A stretch of DNA of 42,061 nucleotides, taken from positions 1-42,061 of the forward strand of contig CAAHDP010000292.1 in NCBI GenBank assembly GCA_900770515.1, in the 5' to 3' direction. This DNA comes from an uncultured Prevotella sp. GTDB lineage: Bacteria > Bacteroidota > Bacteroidia > Bacteroidales > Bacteroidaceae. Both the position numbers and the translations under genes were made by a program. Position 1 is the stretch's first letter; the number at the start of each line of letters is the position of its first letter. Of this stretch, positions 33,030 through 40,415 are shown one piece after another. Below the pieces are notes generated by a model. The model made no database searches and had not been told where the DNA came from. It worked only from the letters and a program-made list of their open reading frames with translations.

Positions 33030-34170
33030 ATTCTTTCTCGTATTTAGCAGGTTTTCTACTGAGATAGATGTTGCTGTTACTTGTATCAAAACCGGAAGGT
33101 TTTTGGAAGAGCTGTAGTCCAAACCATGGTAACGACTCTACGACTTGCTCTATTATCCTAGATTGTTCCCACTCGAATGCTGCGAGCCTCGACTCTGTGA
33201 TGAAGACATACAACTGAAGAGGCATACCCTCATGAACCTGTTCCAGCCACCTTACTACAAGTCGAGGATAATGAGATACCTTTGTATTGCAGAGTAGCAT
33301 CTGATAGACGTATTCCCTAAAAGCAGTCATATTTGACTTACCTACATATATATCATGTAACACGAAAGGTTGAAGTGCTGCACTGGTATGCTTCTTGATT
33401 TGTATGGTCTCACTCTCTGTCAAAGGATGAAACCAACCTGTATCAATCACAAATATCTTCATCATCTGACGACCATGTGTCTTGCCCTCCATCATATCTT
33501 GACAATTCTTGAAATGTTCTGCATGAAGTATATAGGTGGGAAAGGACGATGTCGTAGTATCCCAATTCTCCACAGTAACGGATGTCAAGGAAATACGCTT
33601 GACCATGCCATCAATTTGATGACTGGGGACTAATATCCAGTCGCCTATCTTTAACAAACCATTCAATCTTAAATAGAAGAAGGCTGCCACGCTTTTGATT
33701 GTATCCTGAAAAACCCATGCCAAGACAAGTCCGGCACCTCCGAGTAATACAGAATCTACAGAATCTTTCTTTGGATCTATCATTTTGACAAAAAAGACTA
33801 TACATAAGCCAATAGATACAAGAAAAAGTATTTGACTCCAAGTGATTCTTGACTCTTGTTTCCTAAGGCAAAATATTGGTGTCAAATAATGAACAATCAG
33901 TCCAATAAACACACAGACGAGTGATGAAAAAATAAATGTTATATGCTTTAAGGGAATAGCTCCAAAAGTATCAACTTTTGTTATTCTCTCAGCAAAGACA
34001 TTCAACCAATCTACATCCCAAACATGATACCTTATTCCTAATATTGCTATTATAACAACAAAATTTAGAAATAAAGTTATAAACACCCACTTGTTACCCT
34101 TGTGGATAGATGCCCCAAGATACTGCCAATGCCATTTGTCGCTAGTCAACCATTTCTTATGTATTTCCAT
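33016..34170 (-). CDS. MscS-family channel (YbdG-like)
   Basis: A 384-residue membrane protein. Hydrophobic helices lie near 29-48, 75-97 and 112-130, followed by the pore helix and beta domain signature LGGAGLVLAWVFQDTIKSVA, AFFYLRLNGLLKIGDWI and VKRISLTSVTVENWDTT. The length and the long cytoplasmic C-terminus (ending PAKYEKEYEEQ) resemble the YbdG/miniconductance branch. The channel should sit in the inner membrane and pass ions on opening. It is followed in overlap by the RyR-like gene and preceded (27 bp) by the anti-sigma/C39/RyR gene, so it lies between two RyR-type proteins. A ligand-gated channel is the interesting hypothesis; a plain osmotic valve is the conservative one. Confidence 0.85.
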   Translation of the reverse strand: MEIHKKWLTSDKWHWQYLGASIHKGNKWVFITLFLNFVVIIAILGIRYHVWDVDWLNVFAERITKVDTFGAIPLKHITFIFSSLVCVFIGLIVHYLTPIFCLRKQESRITWSQILFLVSIGLCIVFFVKMIDPKKDSVDSVLLGGAGLVLAWVFQDTIKSVAAFFYLRLNGLLKIGDWILVPSHQIDGMVKRISLTSVTVENWDTTTSSFPTYILHAEHFKNCQDMMEGKTHGRQMMKIFVIDTGWFHPLTESETIQIKKHTSAALQPFVLHDIYVGKSNMTAFREYVYQMLLCNTKVSHYPRLVVRWLEQVHEGMPLQLYVFITESRLAAFEWEQSRIIEQVVESLPWFGLQLFQKPSGFDTSNSNIYLSRKPAKYEKEYEEQ

Positions 34171-34197
34171 AAACGTACTCTATCACTTGTTTTTAGA

Positions 34198-35163
34198 CTA
34201 CATTTTCTTCTTTATCTCAAATCCCAATTTCTTCACCAACTTCAGCGTCTGCATTGCCATCTCGCGGTCATATAGTTTTTCGCTTTCCGGCAGGTTGCAG
34301 TATGGCACCATGTCGGGAGTCTCCTTCTTCTGGTCGTTGCGCTCGGGTCCGTATGTCCAGCCTTGGTCGGTGCGTGCTTTTGCCCATATCTCGTGAGCAT
34401 TCTCGGCTATGGCCTCTTGTAGTTCGGTGAGGTCGTCGTCAAGAGAAACGTCATCAAGACTTATTGGGTATGGCTCATATACGAAACGGTCGGTGGTGTT
34501 TACTACGACAAGGTAATGGTTGGATTGTCCCCAGGCTTTAAAGAATGATGAAAGGGGATAGATGGTGAGTTCCTCTTCTGTGTAAGGGTTGAAGAGCGTT
34601 ATTTCATCAGACTCTATGGAAATGGAACTGATGGCTACGGCATGGTTGGGCTGCGAAGCGTCCTCTGCCACGTCATGCAGCAGTTGAGTGTTGTCAATTA
34701 CGGCTATCAATTGGTTGCCATTGGCTAAAAGGCGAGCAATATCTTCTGTAGTGGAGTCGTAGCGACGGCTGACGGACAGGTTGTTTTTCTCCAGGAGTCT
34801 ACCTATATTATATAAAGGCATACCCTTGTCTTTTAGCCAGCAGTTGCGGTAGGCTTCGTCAAGGAGCGTTTTGTGGGTCGTCTCTATGCCAAACTGATGG
34901 AGGATGAACTCTTCACACTCTATGTCGCAAAGATAGTTTTCCTTTTGCTTGGCTGCCATGGCAGTCATGGGGACAGGTTTTGTTATGGCTGGTTTCAAGG
35001 ATGCCATGTCTTCATCCACTTCACTTGCAATGCGGATGATTTCCTGTAAATTTTCATCTTGTTCTGCAGCTTTCAACACACGCATGGTGTCTTCAACAGA
35101 CGTGTTGCCGTCCAAGAAGGCAGACAACAGTTCATCTGATATAATAATATGCTTATCGTTCAT
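34198..35163 (-). CDS. Putative anti-sigma-C39-like-RyR protein
   Basis: A 321-residue protein from the ATG at 35163, which overlaps the sigma factor gene by 11 bp. Residues 1-55 (SDELLSAFLDGNTSVEDTMR, VLKAAEQDENLQEI) resemble the N-terminus of Bacteroidetes anti-sigma factors. Residues 75-225 resemble a C39-type papain-fold domain: CDIECEEF (Cys83), NHAVAISSISI (His174) and FNPYT (Asn192), with GMPLYNIGRLLEKNNLS between. Residues 245-318 are a RyR domain (AHEIWAKARTDQGWTYG, ERNDQKKETPDMVPYCNL, EKLYDREMAMQTLKLVKK). A ligand-sensing anti-sigma is therefore plausible. The RyR is very close to the small RyR protein at 18510-18812. Domain calls are by motif; peptidase activity is uncertain. Confidence 0.7.
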   Translation of the reverse strand: MNDKHIIISDELLSAFLDGNTSVEDTMRVLKAAEQDENLQEIIRIASEVDEDMASLKPAITKPVPMTAMAAKQKENYLCDIECEEFILHQFGIETTHKTLLDEAYRNCWLKDKGMPLYNIGRLLEKNNLSVSRRYDSTTEDIARLLANGNQLIAVIDNTQLLHDVAEDASQPNHAVAISSISIESDEITLFNPYTEEELTIYPLSSFFKAWGQSNHYLVVVNTTDRFVYEPYPISLDDVSLDDDLTELQEAIAENAHEIWAKARTDQGWTYGPERNDQKKETPDMVPYCNLPESEKLYDREMAMQTLKLVKKLGFEIKKKM

Positions 35164-35713
35164 AATGCTTTTTGTCTTTAAGTGCAACTTCGGTGAGAGC
35201 CTGTATCGCTCTACGTTTTATATTATAGAGATTATCCACGGTCACGCATAGTTGCCGTGCCACCTCTTCCGGTGTCTTGTCTTCTATCATCAGCAGACGT
35301 ATTACCAAGGCGTAACGTTGGTTCTTCATTTGCCTTAGTAGAGTCTCCATATCCATTCGTGCTTGTGAGCTTTCTGCCAACGATAGTTCATGATGGCTAT
35401 TGTTAAGAGGTTCTTGGCTCTCGTCATCTATCACCTTCGCCTTACTCTTCAGCAACAGGCAATGTCTTATAGCAACGGTCTTTAGCCACTGGTAGAGCGT
35501 ACTTTCAAACTTAAACGAGCGCAACTTCTTTGCGTCGTTCTCCATAAGGAGTATATATAGTTCGCTGATTATCTCGTCGTAATCAACAATCTGCGCCCCG
35601 AACACTCGCCTGATGATACTAAGGAACAAAGGACGACAATCCTTGAAGAAGAATTGCGCCGTCACCTTAGGATCGTGGGCGATGAGGGATGATATTATTT
35701 CTTGGTCGGTCAT
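35153..35713 (-). CDS. ECF-type RNA polymerase sigma factor
   Basis: A 186-residue sigma-70 family protein from MTDQEIISSL (35713), 10 bp after the upstream stop; the frame continues upstream within the preceding gene. Region 2 is seen in FFFKDCRPLFLSIIRRVFGA and DYDEIISELYILLMEND, with the region 2.3/2.4-like LYQWLKTVAIRHCLLLKSKA. Region 4 is LLMIEDKTPEEVARQLCVTV followed by NLYNIKRRAIQAL, a helix-turn-helix. It directs RNA polymerase to specific promoters. The next gene overlaps it and has an anti-sigma-like N-terminus, the usual arrangement for an ECF pair. Target promoters could not be identified. Confidence 0.85.
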   Translation of the reverse strand: MTDQEIISSLIAHDPKVTAQFFFKDCRPLFLSIIRRVFGAQIVDYDEIISELYILLMENDAKKLRSFKFESTLYQWLKTVAIRHCLLLKSKAKVIDDESQEPLNNSHHELSLAESSQARMDMETLLRQMKNQRYALVIRLLMIEDKTPEEVARQLCVTVDNLYNIKRRAIQALTEVALKDKKHYER

Positions 35714-35723
35714 AGTCTGTATT

Positions 35724-36419
35724 TTACAATTCCGCTCCACATTCAGAGCAAAACCTCTGTCCTTCCTTAACTTCTGCTCCACACTTCGGACATGTTTTAG
35801 CCTTCTTCGCCTTGTCAAGACTGCCATCTTTCTTCGCTTGCTTGTATGCGACTTTGCCCTCTTTCACCATATCCTTGATGTTCGACTCTTTGATGATGTT
35901 GCGGATAATGTGTTTGGTGTCATCGGATTCGGAAACCTTTAGCGTACCGTCTGGCTGCATCATTCGGGTGATGAGTTTCAGATATATGATGGCAGAGACG
36001 TAAACAATGGTATATCCAAGGGCGGCGTTTAGAGCAATGGCAGCTGCTGTTCCAACTCCCGGAATGATAGACAAGATTGAAGAACCAACAAGCACAGCGA
36101 CAAAAGCACCAGCATTTGTTATCAAGTTCGTGACAATGGCAGAACCAATGAACTTTGCCGTATTCTCCGACATAGATATGTCGAGTGTCTTGTTGATCTT
36201 GACGTATGTTGCCCATACGAAACCTGCTTGGGTCAATGCCGCTGCTACTCCTGCAAAGCCAGGAGCCACACCAGCCACGCCACTTGCTACGGCTGCAGCA
36301 ATGGCATAGTCGCCTATTGTGTCCTTTATTTGTTCTATCTTCGTTCCATCAAGTGAATGGCGCATTGATTTGTCAAGGTCTTGTAAAGCCTTAGCTAATA
36401 TTCCAGGATGTATATTCAT
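35724..36419 (-). CDS. Hydrophobic zinc-ribbon protein
   Basis: A 231-residue protein. A long hydrophobic Ala/Gly-rich region with two or three potential membrane segments (IAAAVASGVAGVAPGFAGVA, FVAVLVGSSILSIIPGVGTA, LGYTIVYVSAIIYLKLI) is reminiscent of DUF697/EcsC-type helical hairpins. A Lys-rich linker follows, and a C-terminal zinc ribbon (CPKCGAEV, then FCSECGAEL). The function is unknown. The next gene upstream, the M48 peptidase, also ends in a zinc ribbon with the same spacing, suggesting a shared partner. It begins 14 bp after that gene and precedes the sigma factor by 10 bp. Confidence 0.65.
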   Translation of the reverse strand: MNIHPGILAKALQDLDKSMRHSLDGTKIEQIKDTIGDYAIAAAVASGVAGVAPGFAGVAAALTQAGFVWATYVKINKTLDISMSENTAKFIGSAIVTNLITNAGAFVAVLVGSSILSIIPGVGTAAAIALNAALGYTIVYVSAIIYLKLITRMMQPDGTLKVSESDDTKHIIRNIIKESNIKDMVKEGKVAYKQAKKDGSLDKAKKAKTCPKCGAEVKEGQRFCSECGAEL

Positions 36420-36433
36420 AGTGTTTTTATATT

Positions 36434-37291
36434 TTATAGTTTATGTCCGCAATGCTGGCAGAACTTCCATGAAGTGTCTATCGCCTTATGGCAATGAGGG
36501 CATACGGGATTATTCTTGATCATGTTCTGATAATCTTCGCTCTCTACCCATTTCAACATCTCTCTGACACGGACTGATGTAAAAGGATGGTCTTGATCCA
36601 TCACAGCATAGGTCTGCAATGTTTTGTTCCACAAACCATTCTTGCAGAAAGCGTCATAGAGGTCGGCTTGCTCAGCAAGCTCTTCAAGGTTGAGCTCTGA
36701 AGTGATTGACTTCGGACCGCCAGCCAAGCGTGCCAACATCGATGCCGTAGCCTTTGGGCCAACGATATAGGCTGCTGCACGGTCGCAGCTCAATTCGCTC
36801 TTGCGTTGCCAATACATCAAGGCATAGTGGATAGGCACAGCGAGTTTTGCCAACGCCTCGAACATGCCAGAAGCATTGGCAATAATCTGTGCCAATGTAT
36901 GATAAAGCATATGACGACAAGCGATATGTCCACACTCATGAGCCACTACGCCCATGAGTTCATCCTCCGACATCATGTCTACCAAAGCAGATGTGATAGT
37001 GATGGCAGTCTGTGTGTCACCAAAAGCATAGGCATTGGGCGATGGATTCATCTCCAAGTAAAACTCTGGTTCTTTAATTTCCAACCGCTCGCAAATGGGA
37101 GGAAGAATATTATAGAGTCGTGGCAACTGTGTGGGTGATAACTTCACCTTTGAAGCCATGTTCAGTCCCGTCTGTAACTGCTCAGCTCCAACATCCATTA
37201 CTTTCTTGACAATAGTCGAAAGCATAGGGATGGCTTTCAATGCCTTCAATGCTGCCGCATCTTCTGGGTGTATAAATTCTGTATATTGCAT
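36434..37291 (-). CDS. M48-family metallopeptidase with zinc ribbon
   Basis: A 285-residue peptidase from the ATG at 37291. The zinc-binding active site is HECGH (residues 118-122) with the third ligand Glu166 in KSELSCDRAAAY. The preceding SPNAYAFGDTQTAITIT and SALVDMMSEDEL match the M48 (HtpX/Ste24/YggG) family. A C-terminal zinc ribbon follows (CPHCHKAI, then FCQHCGHKL). Hydrophobic stretches near 131-160 are weak, so it may be soluble or peripherally membrane-bound. M48 peptidases act in quality control. It starts 17 bp after the antiterminator gene and shares the zinc-ribbon tail with the next gene. The substrate is unknown. Confidence 0.85.
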   Translation of the reverse strand: MQYTEFIHPEDAAALKALKAIPMLSTIVKKVMDVGAEQLQTGLNMASKVKLSPTQLPRLYNILPPICERLEIKEPEFYLEMNPSPNAYAFGDTQTAITITSALVDMMSEDELMGVVAHECGHIACRHMLYHTLAQIIANASGMFEALAKLAVPIHYALMYWQRKSELSCDRAAAYIVGPKATASMLARLAGGPKSITSELNLEELAEQADLYDAFCKNGLWNKTLQTYAVMDQDHPFTSVRVREMLKWVESEDYQNMIKNNPVCPHCHKAIDTSWKFCQHCGHKL

Positions 37292-37308
37292 TATTGGTTT
37301 CTGTTGTT

Positions 37309-38034
37309 TCAAAAAGTTTCAATAATATGTATAAAGTCGTTTGGTATATAAGCCGTTGCTACATTACAAACACCTTCAAGAACCACAATTACACGCTGTT
37401 GTCCTGCAGCCCTTCCAACACGTCCTACAACTCCTGTGAACGCCCCGTCAATAACCCTCACCAAGTCACCGCTTTTGAAATGGCAGCGTTCTGGCGGCAA
37501 CACCATGATGTGTTCGCTATTCACGCTTGTCAGTTTGATGAAGTTAAGCATTTCGTTATCGGGTATGGTGAGTGGAGGATTCTTTCCTGTTTCTTTCTCT
37601 ACAGGCTTTGTTTTGTCTGTGTAGTATTTGAGCCATTTGGCAGTAATGGCAGGCTCTTTCACGAACTCATGGGATTTCTCACGAGTCATGTAGGCAAAAA
37701 TAATATTGGGAAGCAAAGGCTCATGTACGAGCTTTCGCTTCCCATTTATCTCTTTGACAACATAATGCATAGGCAAATATGTCTCAACGTTTGCAGTTTG
37801 AAGAACCCCAAGGGCTTTCTCTGTTCTTCCATAAGTAGCACGCAATACGAACCACTGTTTCTTTTCTTTATGGACACAATCCGAGGACACCCCTGTATGG
37901 GAGTTCTCTGCATAATTGCTTTGAACTTCGGGGGAGGTGCAGGAGGTAAGTCTAGCACAGGAGGAATTTTTACCGCCTCGTCGGGTGTCAGCATTAGGCA
38001 ATGCTGGCGTATGCTTCTTAGATTCTTTGTTCAT
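37309..38034 (-). CDS. UpxY-like transcription antiterminator (NusG family)
   Basis: A 241-residue protein. The NGN domain runs from about 60 to 170 (KKQWFVLRATYGRTEKALGV, VETYLPMHYVVKEINGKRK, PLLPNIIFAYMTREKSHEFV) and the KOW motif at about 185-225 (FKSGDLVRVIDGAFTGVVG, RVGRAAGQQRVIVVLEG). UpxY proteins of Bacteroidetes bind the 5' leader of their own operon and let RNA polymerase read through, and usually head capsule operons. No capsule gene is present here; instead it heads the minus-strand TIR array. An N-terminal extension of about 58 residues with four Cys and many Ser/Thr is unusual, and no internal ATG would shorten it usefully. It has its own promoter about 150 bp upstream (38186-38217). 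Confidence 0.85.
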   Translation of the reverse strand: MNKESKKHTPALPNADTRRGGKNSSCARLTSCTSPEVQSNYAENSHTGVSSDCVHKEKKQWFVLRATYGRTEKALGVLQTANVETYLPMHYVVKEINGKRKLVHEPLLPNIIFAYMTREKSHEFVKEPAITAKWLKYYTDKTKPVEKETGKNPPLTIPDNEMLNFIKLTSVNSEHIMVLPPERCHFKSGDLVRVIDGAFTGVVGRVGRAAGQQRVIVVLEGVCNVATAYIPNDFIHIIETF

Positions 38035-38185
38035 AATCTAAGGATCTGTCCGTTTACAAACGTTTAATGCGCAGACTGAATGTTTAGTTCCCCAGTTGGT
38101 GTGTTGTTTATGTTAATTGGTTAACTATATATGGTTTCCACTCGTCAAGCGGTTGTTATAGGTTTGTTAACTAGAAAGTCCGAGG

Positions 38186-38217
38186 CAAATTTACAAACTA
38201 TTTTTGATAATCCGCAA
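38186..38217 (-). promoter_or_regulatory. Bacteroidetes-type promoter for the antiterminator operon
   Basis: On the minus strand TTGC (38214-38217) is followed by exactly 20 bp and then TAAATTTG (38186-38193), fitting the -33/-7 consensus TTTG and TAnnTTTG of the Bacteroidetes primary sigma factor. Initiation would be near 38180. The same layout, with the same 20-bp spacer, occurs upstream of the vsr-like gene. Confidence 0.65.
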
Positions 38218-38244
38218 CTTTTCTCCAAGAATCGGACAAACTTT

Positions 38245-38260
38245 TTGAGAATATTCTCAA
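38245..38260. promoter_or_regulatory. 16-bp perfect palindrome upstream of the promoter
   Basis: TTGAGAATATTCTCAA is a perfect dyad 28 bp upstream of the -33 element. Position and symmetry suit a dimeric transcription factor acting as an activator or repressor. No copy was noticed elsewhere in the window. Confidence 0.45.
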
Positions 38261-38374
38261 TATAAATGAAAATCTGCGTCAGAATTTGTTATTCCCGATA
38301 AATTTGCGTATGCCAATCCTATAAAAATATGAGTTATGAGCAATATTTGTGACAAAAATACCAATATGGTTTGT

Positions 38375-38860
38375 CTACGGTTCCGCCGCCATTGCGTGTT
38401 CCTCTTCGGGCAGCGCATAGCGCTTGACGCTATGGTCTTTTAGGAAAATGCTGTTGAGCGTGAACGCCAATGACTCGAGTGTTTTCTCTCTGACAGCAGG
38501 CTTCAGCTGACACTCCCACACCGTGATGTAATGCCAGCCCATCTGGGCGAGTTTGCGCTGCTCCTCTATATCGCGTGCATGGTTGCGCTCTATCTTCGCT
38601 TGCCAGAACTCGGCGTTCGACTTCGGCAGCACGTAGTATTTGCAGCCCTCATGCCCGTGCCAGAAGCATCCGTTCACGAATATCACCGACCGGTACTTGC
38701 GCAGCACGAGGTCCGGTCTGCCGGGCAGACGTGGATGGTTGAGCCGATAGCGGAACCCTCGGCTGAACAGGAACTTCCTCACCGTAATCTCCGGCTTGGT
38801 GCCCTTTCCTCGTATCGATGCCATGCAACGATGGCGTTGCTCTTTTGTCAGTTTGTCCAT
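38375..38860 (-). CDS. vsr: Very-short-patch repair endonuclease (Vsr)
   Basis: A 161-residue Vsr family endonuclease. SIRGKGTKPEITVRKFLFS, LPGRPDLVLRKYRSVIFVNG (catalytic Asp50) and CFWHGHEGC (zinc ligands Cys65, His70, Cys73), then EFWQAKIERNHARD and GWHYITVWECQL, reproduce the family signatures in order. Vsr nicks DNA beside T:G mismatches caused by deamination of 5-methylcytosine. It normally accompanies a Dcm-type cytosine methylase, but none is encoded in this window. It is G+C-richer than the TIR array and has its own promoter (38946-38977), so it may belong to the chromosomal backbone or to a lost modification system. Confidence 0.9.
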   Translation of the reverse strand: MDKLTKEQRHRCMASIRGKGTKPEITVRKFLFSRGFRYRLNHPRLPGRPDLVLRKYRSVIFVNGCFWHGHEGCKYYVLPKSNAEFWQAKIERNHARDIEEQRKLAQMGWHYITVWECQLKPAVREKTLESLAFTLNSIFLKDHSVKRYALPEEEHAMAAEP

Positions 38861-38945
38861 TGGCTGTTTATCTGCCGCCCCATCTCATTCCGCATTCCAT
38901 GCAGACATGCGTGCCGTCAGAGTAGATAGTTTTGTTTATATCTGA

Positions 38946-38977
38946 CAAAGATAATGATTTGTTTTTTAGGAATGCAA
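38946..38977 (-). promoter_or_regulatory. Bacteroidetes-type promoter for vsr
   Basis: TTGC at 38974-38977, a 20-bp spacer and TATCTTTG at 38946-38953 on the minus strand match the Bacteroidetes -33/-7 pattern. The start of transcription would be near 38940, about 80 bp before the vsr ATG. The divergent permease gene begins at 39075; no equally good promoter was found for it in the 214-bp gap. Confidence 0.6.
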
Positions 38978-39074
38978 TAAAAATTATTTATAAACGTTAT
39001 GATATATAAATAATGTGTAATGGTTAATAATCCTGACTACTGGAAGTAAAAACAACTAAAAACAAACAAATAGT

Positions 39075-40406
39075 ATGAACACAGACAACCAGGGCATATA
39101 TGATGCCCGCCAACTGGGCAAGCCCAAGTTTGCAATTCTCGGCCTCCAGCATCTGTTCGCCATGTTCGGAGCCACAATTCTCGTTCCGCTCATCACCGGA
39201 CTCGATGTGAGTGCCACATTGCTTTTCGCCGGTATCGGCACACTCATCTTCCATCTTGTTTCCAAACTGCAAGTGCCCGCATTCCTCGGTTCGAGCTTCG
39301 CTTTCCTTGGCGGCTATGCCTCTGTAAAGCAGTTGTGCGTGGCGCAGGGTCTGACAGACGAGGTGGCGCTCAACTATGCCTGTATCGGTGTGGCTGCGGC
39401 ATCGCTGCTCTATTTCGTGATGGCGTTCCTGCTGAAGATGTTCGGCACGGAAAAGGTGATGCGCTTCTTCCCGCCGGTGGTTACCGGTCCGATGGTTATT
39501 GCTATCGGTCTTACGCTCTCCGGATCGGCTATCAGCAACTGTCAGCAGAACTGGCTGCTTGCCGTTACGGCCATCGCTATCGTTATCGGAACATCTATCT
39601 GGGGCAAGGGCATCATTAAGATTGTGCCTATCCTGCTCGGCGTTGTCGGATCGTATATCCTGGCTGCAGCAATGGGCGAGGTCGACTTCTCCAAACTCAA
39701 TGAGGTGGCGTGGATTGGTCTGCCTATTGATATGGATCGTACGGCAATCTCTGTAATGAAAGACCCCAACTTCGACCTTATCGTGACGTCTATCATCGCC
39801 ATCTTCCCTATCGCCTTCGCCACAATCATGGAGCACATTGGCGATATGTGTGCTATCCAGAGCACAGTTGGCAAGAACTTCATCAAGGAGCCCGGCCTGC
39901 ACCGCACGCTCTGCGGCGATGGTCTTGCTACGTTCCTCGCTTCTGTGTTCGGCGCTCCTGCCAACACCACATACGGCGAGAACACCGGTGTGCTCAACCT
40001 TACCAAGGTGTTCGACCCGGCTGTCATCCGCCTTGCAGCCTGCTTCGCCATCGTGCTCAGCTTCAGCCCTAAGTTCGCCTGCCTCATCGGTCTGATGCCA
40101 GCTGCTACAATCGGCGGCGTGAGCCTCATTCTCTACGGTATGATTTCGGCTGTAGGTGTGCGCAACCTTGTCGAGACATCGGTCGACTTCTCGTCGTCGC
40201 GCAACGTGTTCGTGGCAGCGCTCATCATGGTTGTGTCTATCGGCGTGCAGTACGGCACAGACGGCGGTGTGAAGATCGGTTCTGTAGCCTTCTCAGGTCT
40301 GGCTCTCGCTGCTATCGTCGGCATCTTCCTCAACGCTATCCTTCCCGATCAGCTCGGCATGAAGGTGAAGAGCTTCAACGGTAAGGAGAAGAAACATAGA
40401 AAGTAA
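39075..40406 (+). CDS. uraA: NCS2 uracil/xanthine permease
   Basis: A 443-residue inner-membrane transporter of the nucleobase:cation symporter-2 family. It has GLQHLFAMFGATILVPLITG (TM1), a dozen or more hydrophobic segments, the family signature FPIAFATIMEHIGDMCAIQS with the substrate-binding Glu, and GDGLATFLASVFGAPANTTYGENTGVL. The 'NTTYGENTGV' block favours uracil permease (UraA) over purine specificity. It imports uracil with protons for salvage. It is divergent from vsr, G+C-rich and typical of the chromosome. The MmcQ-like gene follows 9 bp later and is probably cotranscribed. Confidence 0.9.
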   Translation: MNTDNQGIYDARQLGKPKFAILGLQHLFAMFGATILVPLITGLDVSATLLFAGIGTLIFHLVSKLQVPAFLGSSFAFLGGYASVKQLCVAQGLTDEVALNYACIGVAAASLLYFVMAFLLKMFGTEKVMRFFPPVVTGPMVIAIGLTLSGSAISNCQQNWLLAVTAIAIVIGTSIWGKGIIKIVPILLGVVGSYILAAAMGEVDFSKLNEVAWIGLPIDMDRTAISVMKDPNFDLIVTSIIAIFPIAFATIMEHIGDMCAIQSTVGKNFIKEPGLHRTLCGDGLATFLASVFGAPANTTYGENTGVLNLTKVFDPAVIRLAACFAIVLSFSPKFACLIGLMPAATIGGVSLILYGMISAVGVRNLVETSVDFSSSRNVFVAALIMVVSIGVQYGTDGGVKIGSVAFSGLALAAIVGIFLNAILPDQLGMKVKSFNGKEKKHRK

Positions 40407-40415
40407 TCGGTTTGT

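Larger units (their letters stand above)
38035..38374. other. Leader and regulatory gap before upxY-like gene
   Basis: A 340-bp A/T-rich non-coding gap between the vsr-like gene and the antiterminator gene. It holds the promoter at 38186-38217 and the palindrome at 38245-38260. The predicted 5' untranslated leader is about 145 nt, which fits the leader-dependent action known for UpxY proteins. I saw no inverted repeats that would mark an invertible promoter. Confidence 0.6.

Noticed and set aside
37309..38034. Capsular polysaccharide locus suggested by the UpxY-like gene
   Set aside because: No glycosyltransferase, flippase, polymerase or sugar-nucleotide gene is present anywhere in the window.
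37294..38067. Plus-strand 257-codon open frame opposite the antiterminator
   Set aside because: The NusG-like protein on the minus strand has clear NGN and KOW motifs; the plus frame has no recognisable domain.
38927..38934. TAGTTTTG as a -7 element for the permease
   Set aside because: No TTG or TTTG is found 19-21 bp upstream, and it would leave a leader of about 140 nt; support is too weak.
39024..39902. Minus-strand 292-codon open frame opposite the permease
   Set aside because: Its translation is rich in His, Asp, Arg and Cys as expected for the reverse of a G+C-rich coding sequence; the permease on the other strand is certain.
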